This document shows positions 17,934 to 24,878 of a DNA stretch of 64,000 bases, one piece after another. Positions within the stretch are counted from its first letter, which is position 1, and each line of letters opens with the position of its first letter. The notes below the pieces were generated by a model. It did no database searches. It was not told the origin of the DNA and saw nothing but the letters and a program-made list of their open reading frames with translations. The position numbers were made by a program, and so were the translations under genes. The stretch comes from Planococcus sp. APC 4015 (lineage in GTDB: Bacteria; Actinomycetota; Actinomycetes; Actinomycetales; Microbacteriaceae): the NCBI GenBank assembly GCA_030407505.1, contig JASDDH010000021.1, positions 1 to 64,000 of the forward strand, read 5' to 3'.

Positions 17934-18057
17934 TGGATGCCGGCGGCGCGGTGGGGATCGGTCGAGCGAGACCACATCGAGACGATCGCCTCTCCCCCGA
18001 CACTGACAAGCTGAGAGACGACGATGCTCACCGACGATCGACGGGACGGAGGATGCG

Positions 18058-18612
18058 ATGGCGGACGGATCGCGGGACGACGAAACGCTCGTGGCGCAGG
18101 CCGCGAACGGAAGCGAGTACGCCTTCCGCGCGCTGTACCGGGCGTACGTGCGTCCGGTGTACTGGCTCGCCCACGGGCTCGTCGGCAACGCGTCCGACGC
18201 CGAGGACGTGACGCAGGAGACCTTCCTCGTCGCATGGCGCAAGCTGCCCGGAATGCAGCTCGCCGGCGACTCGCTGCTCCCCTGGCTCGTGACGATCTGC
18301 CGCTTCCAGGCGGCGAACCGCATCCGCCGGCAGCGCACGGACCGCGAGCACGCCGGCGCGGCCGCCGACGAGACGCTCCCCGCGACGGTCGACGTCGAGC
18401 AGCAGATCATCGACGGCGAGCTCGCCGAGCGCATCCTGCGCGAAGTCCGGGGCCTCAGTCCGCTCGACCAGGACATCTTCCGGTTGTGCGCGGCCGAGGG
18501 CTACGCCTATCAGGCGGCCGCCGACCAGCTCGGCGTCGCCCACGGTGTGGTGCGCAATCGTCTCTCCCGCATCCGCACGCGACTGCGGACCGTCGTCAAG
18601 GAGAGCACATGA
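18058..18612 (+). CDS. ECF-type RNA polymerase sigma factor
   Basis: Group IV sigma factor of 184 aa with only regions 2 and 4. Region 2 runs from ALYRAYVRPVYWLAH through GNASDAEDVTQETFLVAWRKL (core binding and -10 recognition). Region 4 is the C-terminal helix-turn-helix AYQAAADQLGVAHGVVRNRL. ATG 18058 has GGAGG five bases upstream. The stop overlaps the ATG of the DUF4349 gene (ATGA), so the two are coupled and the DUF4349 protein may modulate the sigma factor. Confidence 0.92.
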   Translation: MADGSRDDETLVAQAANGSEYAFRALYRAYVRPVYWLAHGLVGNASDAEDVTQETFLVAWRKLPGMQLAGDSLLPWLVTICRFQAANRIRRQRTDREHAGAAADETLPATVDVEQQIIDGELAERILREVRGLSPLDQDIFRLCAAEGYAYQAAADQLGVAHGVVRNRLSRIRTRLRTVVKEST

Positions 18613-19700
18613 ACACCATCGACCCCCGGTTGCCCGAGCTCGCAGCCGATCGCATCGACGACATCGAGGACGCCCTGTTCGCCGACATCCGCCGCGTGCG
18701 CGACGACGACCGCGTCCGGCGCGCCCGCCGAGGCAGACTGTGGATGGCGGGCGGTGCCGCCGCAGCCGTCATCGCCGTCGCCGCGATCATCGCTCCGAGT
18801 GTGGGCGGTCTGCTCACGCCGGCGAACGAGGCAGGTTCGGCCGTCGCCCCCGCGACAAGCGGCGACGTCGCCTTCGACGGCGGAGAGATCGCGCTGGAGG
18901 GCAACCCGGTCGAGCTCGACGGATCGAGGGAGGCGGGGTCCGCGGCCACCGACGAAGCCCCCGACAGCCGAGACATCATCACGACGGCAAGCGCCACGGT
19001 GACGGTCGAAGACCCGGCGATCGCCGCCCGCGAGGTGGGCGATGCCGCCGTCAGCCGGGGCGGCTATGTCGAATCGATGAACGTCGGCACCGCATCCGGC
19101 GTCGTTCCCATCGACCCGGGCATCGGCGGGGACTCGATGACGTACCCGTACCAGCCCGAGGGCGCGTGGGTGACGGTGCGCGTGCCGACGGACGCCCTCG
19201 CACCGTTGATCGACGACCTCGCGCAGTGGGGCGAGGTGACGGCATCCACGGTCAACCGCCAGGACGTCACGACGCAGACGATTGACCTCGAAGCCCGGGT
19301 GGCGTCGGCTCAGGCCTCGGTCGACCGCCTCACGCAGCTCATGGGCGAGGCGGGCAGCCTCGCGGACCTCATCGCCGCCGAAGCCGCGCTGTCCGAGCGA
19401 CAGGCGGTGCTGGAGTCATCCCAGCAGCAGCTCGAGATGCTCGAAGACCAGGTCGCCATGTCGACCCTCACGGTCTCACTGACGCCCGAGACGGAGACGG
19501 TGGCGGCCGACCCCGCAGGTTTCGGCGACGGGATCGCCGCGGGCTGGAACGGCCTGGTCGCTACGCTCAACGGCATCGTCATCGCCGTGGGCTTCCTGCT
19601 TCCCTGGCTCGGGGTGATCGGTGTTCTCGCGCTCATCGTCTGGGGCATCCGCCGCGCTGTGAAGACGCGCAGGTCGAGCCGCGTCCGCGTCGAGGACTAA
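18609..19700 (+). CDS. DUF4349 domain membrane protein coupled to ECF sigma
   Basis: 363-aa protein: a charged cytoplasmic N terminus (about 40 residues), one membrane helix (WMAGGAAAAVIAVAAIIAPS), an extracytoplasmic DUF4349 domain with a coiled-coil region (ASAQASVDRLTQLM to LESSQQQLEMLEDQV, residues 230-285), and a C-terminal membrane helix before a basic tail. DUF4349 proteins have unknown function. The single-pass topology and 4-bp overlap with the sigma gene make an anti-sigma role conceivable, but no anti-sigma zinc motif is visible. The stop overlaps the convergent flavoprotein stop by 4 bp. Confidence 0.82.
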   Translation: MNTIDPRLPELAADRIDDIEDALFADIRRVRDDDRVRRARRGRLWMAGGAAAAVIAVAAIIAPSVGGLLTPANEAGSAVAPATSGDVAFDGGEIALEGNPVELDGSREAGSAATDEAPDSRDIITTASATVTVEDPAIAAREVGDAAVSRGGYVESMNVGTASGVVPIDPGIGGDSMTYPYQPEGAWVTVRVPTDALAPLIDDLAQWGEVTASTVNRQDVTTQTIDLEARVASAQASVDRLTQLMGEAGSLADLIAAEAALSERQAVLESSQQQLEMLEDQVAMSTLTVSLTPETETVAADPAGFGDGIAAGWNGLVATLNGIVIAVGFLLPWLGVIGVLALIVWGIRRAVKTRRSSRVRVED

Positions 19701-21337
19701 CCCGCGAGCACCCGGTGCACGGACGCGACGGCGCTCGAGCCCTCGCCGACGGCGGCCGCGACGCGCTTCATCGAACCCCGTCGCACGTCACCGGCGGCGA
19801 AGATGCGCGGCGTCGACGTCTCGAACGGGAACGGCTCGCGCCCCAGCCCCTGCCACCGCGCGAGCGACTGCACCTCGATGTCGGACCCCGTGCGGAGGAA
19901 TCCGTCGGCGTCCCGGTCGAGCGCCGGCAGCCAGGCCGTGGCGGGATCGGCGCCGATGAAGCAGAACAGCCCACGGGCGTCCACCTCGCCGACGGTGTCG
20001 ATGCGCACGCGCTCCAGCGACGTGCCGCCGTCGAGGCCGACGACGCGCGATCCGGTGTGGATCTGCACGCGGGGCTCTTCGCGCAGACGGTCGGCGAGGT
20101 ACGACGACATGCGCGTGCCCAGGTCGCGGCCGCGCACCACGAGACGGACCGGGCATCCGTGCGAGGCGAGGTAGAGCGACGCCTGGCCCGCGGAGTTGGC
20201 GCCTCCGACCACGACGACCGGGGACTCGCTCACCTGGCGCAGTTCGAGCTGCGTCGCCGCGTAGTAGATGCCGGCGCGCTCGAACTCGCTCCATCGGTCG
20301 AGGTCCAGTCGCCGGTAGGCGGCTCCCGATGTCACGATCGCCGTGCGGGCCCGGATGATGCGGCCGTCGGTGAGGGTGATGCTCAGCTCGTCTCCCAGCG
20401 GCTCGAGGGCCGCGGCCTCGCACGGCGCGTAGACGCGCACGCCGAACTTGAGGGCCTGCAGGGATGCCTGGCCGATGAGGTCGCCGCCGGTCACCCCGAA
20501 CGGGAAGCCGAGGAAGTTCTCGATGCGCGACGTCGCCGCCGCCTGGCCGCCGGGAGCCACGGCATCCAGCAGCACGGTGGTCAGACCCTCGGACGCGCCG
20601 TAGATCGCGGCGGCGAGCCCCGCGGGACCGCCGCCGACGACCACGAGATCGACGACCTCGTCGGCCTGCGACTGGTAGCTGAGACCGAGGCGCTCGGCGA
20701 CGATGCCGGGAGTCGCACGGACGATCGGCTCGCCCTGGATGAATGCGATCGGGAGATCGTCTGCCGTGTAGGAGTGACCGGGCACGGCGGTCAGCTCGTC
20801 GGGATCGAAATCGACCGCTTTGTGCACGAGGTCGAGGCGCTCGGCGAACCGCCGCAGCGCCAGCATGTCGCTCGACGTCCGCGTGCCGAGGAACTTCAGC
20901 GTCATCGCGGCAGAGCCGGTGCGGAGCGCCTCGCGTCGCGCCCACAGGGCGTGCAGCACGATGTCGGACAGCTCGTCGTCCTCGGCCATGAGTCGGCGGA
21001 GGTCGGCGCGCTCGACGCGCAGGATGCGCACGTCGGTGGCGGCACGCGCCGACAGGAACGCGCTCTGGCCGTTGAGCAGCCCCAGCTCGCCGACGAACTT
21101 GCGCGGACCCATGCGCGCGAGCACGTCTTCGCCCATCCATTTCAGCGCGTCCCGGACGATCTCGACCTCGCCCTCTTCGACGAGGATCAGCGGATAGTCG
21201 CGTTCACCGGAGCGGAAGATGTACTCGCCCGCCGCCACGTCGCTCGGGGTGCCGAACGCGCACAGGCGCGTCCACTGCTCATCGGTCAGCGTCGGGGACT
21301 GCACGGGATCGGTCTGCGGAGTGTCCATCGACGTCAC
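19697..21337 (-). CDS. cyclic nucleotide-binding domain fused to thioredoxin reductase-like flavoprotein
   Basis: 546 aa. Residues 20-135 form a CAP-type cyclic-nucleotide-binding domain (FVGELGLLNGQSAFLSARA as the phosphate-binding cassette). Residues 145-220 are a linker resembling a degenerate glutaredoxin-like part. From 228 the protein is a class II pyridine-nucleotide oxidoreductase: FAD motif VVVGGGPAGLAAA (233-243), NAD(P) motif VVVGGANSAGQ and the C-terminal FAD motif IFAAGDVRRGS. The redox CxxC of thioredoxin reductase is replaced by AATQ (360-363), so it cannot reduce thioredoxin in the normal way. Its start overlaps the nhaA fusion stop by 4 bp. Confidence 0.9.
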   Translation of the reverse strand: MTSMDTPQTDPVQSPTLTDEQWTRLCAFGTPSDVAAGEYIFRSGERDYPLILVEEGEVEIVRDALKWMGEDVLARMGPRKFVGELGLLNGQSAFLSARAATDVRILRVERADLRRLMAEDDELSDIVLHALWARREALRTGSAAMTLKFLGTRTSSDMLALRRFAERLDLVHKAVDFDPDELTAVPGHSYTADDLPIAFIQGEPIVRATPGIVAERLGLSYQSQADEVVDLVVVGGGPAGLAAAIYGASEGLTTVLLDAVAPGGQAAATSRIENFLGFPFGVTGGDLIGQASLQALKFGVRVYAPCEAAALEPLGDELSITLTDGRIIRARTAIVTSGAAYRRLDLDRWSEFERAGIYYAATQLELRQVSESPVVVVGGANSAGQASLYLASHGCPVRLVVRGRDLGTRMSSYLADRLREEPRVQIHTGSRVVGLDGGTSLERVRIDTVGEVDARGLFCFIGADPATAWLPALDRDADGFLRTGSDIEVQSLARWQGLGREPFPFETSTPRIFAAGDVRRGSMKRVAAAVGEGSSAVASVHRVLAG

Positions 21338-23226
21338 ACCTCTTGAGCCGCGGCAGCGCCGGGGTCGATCCCGGCGGATTCCTCGAGCGCACGGATGAGC
21401 GACTGCGCGTCATACGGACCGGTGTGCCGCCTGCCGTTGATGAACAGGGTCGGCACCGACGTGATGCCCATCGCCTCGGCATCGAGCATGTCGTCCTGCA
21501 CGCGCCCGGTCACCTCGGGCGAGGACAGGTCCCGCTCGAACTTGTCGACGTCGAGTCCGAGGTCGCGCGCGACGCGCACGATGTCGGACGGCCGTTGGTT
21601 CTCCTGGTCGGCGAACAGTCCGCGCTCGAACTCCCAGAACCTCCCCTGCAGCCCGGCCGCCTCGGCCGCCTCGGCGCCCGCGAGGGCGTTCGGATGCACC
21701 TGGGTGAGCGGGGCGTGCCGCCACACGTAGCGCAGGCGGTCGCCGAGCTCCTCTTTGACCTCCTGGATCGATCCCGATGCCTTGAGGCAGAACCCGCACT
21801 GGAAGTCGCCGTATTCGACGATCGTGAACGGTGCGTCGTCGGAGCCGAAGACGTGGTCGCGGCGCGAGTCGACGGGGCGGGCGAGCCGCTGACCCGATTC
21901 GAGGTCGGGGCGTCGGGCGTCCGAGATGCGGAAGATGATCGTCGCGATCACGAGGGCGATGACGGATGCCGCGAGCACTCCGACCCGCGCCTCGTTCTGC
22001 GCCGCCTCGTCGTCGATCGCCAGGTCGACGATGAACAGCGAGATCGTGAAGCCGATGCCGCAGAGGGCCCCACCCCCGGCGAGACGGTCGAGCGTGAGCC
22101 CCGGACCGAACTCGCCGAGACGCAGACCGCGCAGGACCGCACTCGAGCCGAAGACGCCCAGCAGCTTCCCCAGCACGAGACCGACCACGACGCCCCAGGT
22201 GAGCGGGGATCGCGCGGCCGCGGCGAGGATGTCGGGGCTGACCTGGACACCCGCGTTCGCGAGGGCGAACAGCGGGAGGATCACGTAGGCGACGTAGGGC
22301 GCGTAGGCCGACTGCAGCCGCTCGTTGATAGAGATGGACTCGCGCAGGCTGTTCGCCGCCGCCCGGGCGTACTCGCTGTTCGGAGACTGCCGGAACGTAC
22401 GGGCGAGTTCCAGCGCGTGCTCGACGTCGCGCCGATCGGGACGGTACACCGGAACGAGCAGGGCGATGGCGACGCCCGCGAGGGTGGGGTGCACCCCGGA
22501 CGCGAGGAACGCGAGCCACACGATGATCGCGAGGGTGGCGTACACCGGTCCGCGCCCGCCGCGCAGGTACCGCGTCGCATACACGCCCGCGAGCCCGACC
22601 GCCGCGATCGCGAGCGGGAGCGGGGTGAAGTCCTCGGTGTAGACGAAAGCGATGATCGCGAGGGCGCCGATGTCGTCGACGACGGCGAGGGCCAGCAGGA
22701 ACACCCGCAGGCGACCGGGCACACGCGGGCCGATGAGCGCGAGGGCACCCACGAGGAACGCCGTGTCGGTCGAGATCACGATCCCCCACGCGTACTCGTA
22801 TCCCGAGCCGGCGACGATCAGCACGAACAGCAGAGCGGGCAGCGCGAGCCCGGCGATCGCGGCGACGACCGGGACCATGGCGCGCGACCAGCTCGTCAGC
22901 TCGCCGATGGCGAACTCCCGACGCACCTCGAGCCCGACCGTGAAGAAGAAGATCGCCATGAGGGCGTCGTTCACGATCGAGTGCAGGGTGAAATCCAGCT
23001 GCAGGTCGCCGACCCCGACCGTCAGGTGGGTCTCCCAGAACGCTTCGTAGGAATCCATCGCGGCGTTCGCCCAGACGATCGCGACGAGGGTGGCCAGCAG
23101 AAGGAGCAGCGCGCCGATCCGCGGCTGCCCCATCGCGCGGATGCGCGCGGCGATCGACGGCTTCCGTTCGTTGGACGTGCCGACTGCGGGCTCGGGCGGA
23201 CGCCGGGTGATCGATACGTCGGTCAC
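21334..23226 (-). CDS. nhaA: Na+/H+ antiporter NhaA fused to a DsbA/thioredoxin-fold domain
   Basis: 630 aa. Residues 30-435 are NhaA with about eleven or twelve membrane helices. The ion-binding aspartate pair is VVDDIGALAII (D184, D185) and a conserved lysine sits at K354 (LGKLLGV), so antiport residues are intact. Residues 455-620 are a DsbA-like thioredoxin domain with active site CGFC (C477, C480) and cis-proline motif SVPTLFING. The E. coli antiporter has no such tail. The gene overlaps its neighbours by 4 bp on each side (UBP finger upstream, flavoprotein downstream). Redox control of antiport is inferred. Confidence 0.94.
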   Translation of the reverse strand: MTDVSITRRPPEPAVGTSNERKPSIAARIRAMGQPRIGALLLLLATLVAIVWANAAMDSYEAFWETHLTVGVGDLQLDFTLHSIVNDALMAIFFFTVGLEVRREFAIGELTSWSRAMVPVVAAIAGLALPALLFVLIVAGSGYEYAWGIVISTDTAFLVGALALIGPRVPGRLRVFLLALAVVDDIGALAIIAFVYTEDFTPLPLAIAAVGLAGVYATRYLRGGRGPVYATLAIIVWLAFLASGVHPTLAGVAIALLVPVYRPDRRDVEHALELARTFRQSPNSEYARAAANSLRESISINERLQSAYAPYVAYVILPLFALANAGVQVSPDILAAAARSPLTWGVVVGLVLGKLLGVFGSSAVLRGLRLGEFGPGLTLDRLAGGGALCGIGFTISLFIVDLAIDDEAAQNEARVGVLAASVIALVIATIIFRISDARRPDLESGQRLARPVDSRRDHVFGSDDAPFTIVEYGDFQCGFCLKASGSIQEVKEELGDRLRYVWRHAPLTQVHPNALAGAEAAEAAGLQGRFWEFERGLFADQENQRPSDIVRVARDLGLDVDKFERDLSSPEVTGRVQDDMLDAEAMGITSVPTLFINGRRHTGPYDAQSLIRALEESAGIDPGAAAAQEV

Positions 23227-23579
23227 TCAGCGTTCCGTTCGAGGATCTCGCGCCAGTCCGCCGGCACCCGTTCGGCGGGACCGGGAACCGACTGCGACTC
23301 GGGATGATGGAGCGGCGGTGCGAGCGCCGGCCCGAGGATGGACTTCTCGTCGACGTAGTCCCAGAACCAGGACTCCCCCGGTTCGAACGACCGCATGTAG
23401 CGATGCGCCGTCTCGTGGAAGTGCGCCGTCGCATGCCGGTGGAGCGAATCGTCGCAGCACCCGATGTGGCCGCACACGGCGCAGCGCCGCAGGTGCACCC
23501 ACCACGACCCGAGGTCGTCGCACTCGAGGCAGCCGTCTCCGGAGGGAACGGCCGTCGGATCGATCTGTTCGGGAGTCAT
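23223..23579 (-). CDS. UBP-type zinc finger protein
   Basis: 118-aa soluble protein with a complete ZnF-UBP domain: CLECDDLGSWWVHLRRCAVCGHIGCCDDSLHRHATAHFHETAH gives the ordered Cys/His ligands as CxxC, CxxC, C and four histidines. In eukaryotes this fold binds ubiquitin C termini; bacteria lack ubiquitin, so the partner here is unknown. ATG 23579 is preceded by AGGGCAGG. Its stop overlaps the nhaA fusion start by 4 bp, making it the first gene of the three-gene operon. Confidence 0.88.
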   Translation of the reverse strand: MTPEQIDPTAVPSGDGCLECDDLGSWWVHLRRCAVCGHIGCCDDSLHRHATAHFHETAHRYMRSFEPGESWFWDYVDEKSILGPALAPPLHHPESQSVPGPAERVPADWREILERNAE

Positions 23580-23616
23580 CGCCTGCCCTGTTCGCGCCGA
23601 GGGGTCCAGGCTCCCG

Positions 23617-23622
23617 ATGATA
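23617..23622 (-). promoter_or_regulatory. -10 hexamer of the zf-UBP/nhaA/flavoprotein operon
   Basis: TATCAT on the minus strand about 37 bases before ATG 23579. It leaves a short 5' leader with a purine-rich ribosome site. No convincing -35 is visible. Confidence 0.35.
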
Positions 23623-23663
23623 GCGAGCGCTCTCCGAAACGGGGACATCCCGCTGAAACGAGG

Positions 23664-23690
23664 AAATCCCGGTCCAGTGGACCGGGATTT
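23664..23690 (-). terminator. terminator of tRNA-Glu
   Basis: AAATCCCGGTCC (23664-23675) and GGACCGGGATTT (23679-23690) form a perfect 12-bp stem with a 3-base loop, ten bases past the tRNA 3' end and ending in TTTCCTC on the minus strand. Confidence 0.8.
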
Positions 23691-23699
23691 CTTCGATGG

Positions 23700-23772
23700 T
23701 GACCCCAGCGGGATTCGAACCCGCGTTACCGCCGTGAGAGGGCGGCGTACTAGGCCGCTATACGATGGGGCC
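23700..23772 (-). tRNA. tRNA-Glu (anticodon CTC)
   Basis: On the minus strand the 7-bp acceptor GGCCCCA pairs with TGGGGTC (one G-T). The anticodon loop CCTCTCA gives CTC, and the T arm is GCGGG TTCGAAT CCCGC. Discriminator A. CCA is not encoded. A strong hairpin terminator follows. Confidence 0.95.
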
Positions 23773-23881
23773 GTTGCGACAACCGTTCGATTATGCCATG
23801 CGCGCGGCATCCTGACCAAATCGAGCCCGCCCTGCACAAGCCCCTTGCCGATGCCGCCGCAAGCAGGCTTGACTCGGTCGT

Positions 23882-24520
23882 ATGCGAGTAACGAAGTTCG
23901 AGCACGCCGCCCTCCGGATCGACCTCGAAGGGCGCTCCCTGTTGATCGACCCGGGGTCGTTCACCCTCCCCCTCGAGAACCTCGGCACCGTGGTCGCCGT
24001 CGTCGTCACCCACGAGCACCCCGACCACTGGACGAGCGACCACCTCGACCGCATCCGCAAGGCGATCCCCGACGTGCCGATCTACGGCCCCGAAGGGGTC
24101 GCGAACGCGGCGCCCGCTTACGACGTCATCGTCGTCGCGCCCGGTGACACGGTCACGGTCGAGCCGTTCACCCTGACGTTCTTCGGGGGGACGCACGCCG
24201 TCATCCACGAATCGATCCCCACGATCGACAACGTCGGCGTGCTGGTGAACGACGACTTCTACTACCCGGGCGATTCGTACACCGTGCCCAAGGGTGTCGA
24301 GGTCGGCCTGCTGGCGGCTCCGGTCGGAGCGCCGTGGCTGAAGATCGGCGACGCGATGGACTTCGTGATCGCCGTCGGGCCTCGCCGCGCGTTCGGCACC
24401 CACGACATGACCCTGTCGGTCGCGGGCCTCGCCATGCACCGGGCGCGCCTGCAGTGGGCGACCGAACAGGGTGGTGGCGAGTTCGTCACGCTCGACCCCG
24501 GCCAGAGCACCGACATCTGA
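23882..24520 (+). CDS. MBL-fold metallo-hydrolase
   Basis: 212-aa metallo-beta-lactamase fold protein of the UlaG/Lactamase_B_3 type. The zinc motif is THEHPDHW (HxHxDH) near residue 43; further ligands are likely GGTHAVIH near 102 and the aspartate in FYYPGDSY near 126. These enzymes hydrolyse phosphoesters, lactones or related bonds; the substrate is not visible from the context. It is a single gene that converges on the fructose PTS operon, with a strong shared hairpin between them. Confidence 0.88.
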   Translation: MRVTKFEHAALRIDLEGRSLLIDPGSFTLPLENLGTVVAVVVTHEHPDHWTSDHLDRIRKAIPDVPIYGPEGVANAAPAYDVIVVAPGDTVTVEPFTLTFFGGTHAVIHESIPTIDNVGVLVNDDFYYPGDSYTVPKGVEVGLLAAPVGAPWLKIGDAMDFVIAVGPRRAFGTHDMTLSVAGLAMHRARLQWATEQGGGEFVTLDPGQSTDI

Positions 24521-24534
24521 CCTGCGGAAACGAG

Positions 24535-24577
24535 AACGACGGATGCCGCGCGGCTTCGACCCGCGGCATCCGTCGTT
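24535..24577. terminator. bidirectional terminator between MBL gene and ptsH
   Basis: AACGACGGATGCCGCG (24535-24550) and CGCGGCATCCGTCGTT (24562-24577) form a perfect 16-bp stem with an 11-base loop, centred between two convergent genes. Confidence 0.75.
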
Positions 24578-24589
24578 CGTCTGGAGGTT

Positions 24590-24859
24590 CTACTCGGCGT
24601 CGAGATCCGTCTCGAGCAGCGCCACGAGCTCATCGAGCGCCTGTTCGGCGCCCTCACCCTCGGCCTTGAGAGTGACGACCGTGCCGTTGGAGGCACCGAG
24701 CCCCATGAGCGACAGGATGCTGCCGGCGTTGAGGTCGTTGCCGCCCTCGACCGCGATGGTCACCGGGATCTTCTTCTCCTGCACGGCCTGGACGAAGAGC
24801 TTCGCGGGCCGGGCGTGAAGCCCCGAGCTGCTGGCGATGGTCGCTTGGCGTTCTGCCAT
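24590..24859 (-). CDS. ptsH: phosphocarrier protein HPr
   Basis: 89-aa PTS carrier that passes phosphate from enzyme I to the sugar-specific IIA. The active histidine is H15 in SSSGLHARPAKLFV; GSILSLMGLGASNGT is the region of the regulatory serine. ATG 24859 is preferred because GGGG lies eight bases upstream; ATG 24865 (two residues longer) is too close to it. It is the last gene of the deoR-pfkB-fruA-ptsH run, 19 bases after fruA. No enzyme I gene is in the window. Confidence 0.95.
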   Translation of the reverse strand: MAERQATIASSSGLHARPAKLFVQAVQEKKIPVTIAVEGGNDLNAGSILSLMGLGASNGTVVTLKAEGEGAEQALDELVALLETDLDAE

Positions 24860-24878
24860 TGTCATTTCCCCTTGCTTC

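Noticed and set aside
17764..18006. 80-codon plus-strand frame over the zinc-ribbon gene
   Set aside because: Overlaps the better supported minus-strand zinc ribbon (paired CxxC knuckles, exact promoter) and has no motif.
21343..23307. 654-codon open frame opposite the nhaA fusion
   Set aside because: Complement of membrane-helix codons gives charged residues; not a real protein.
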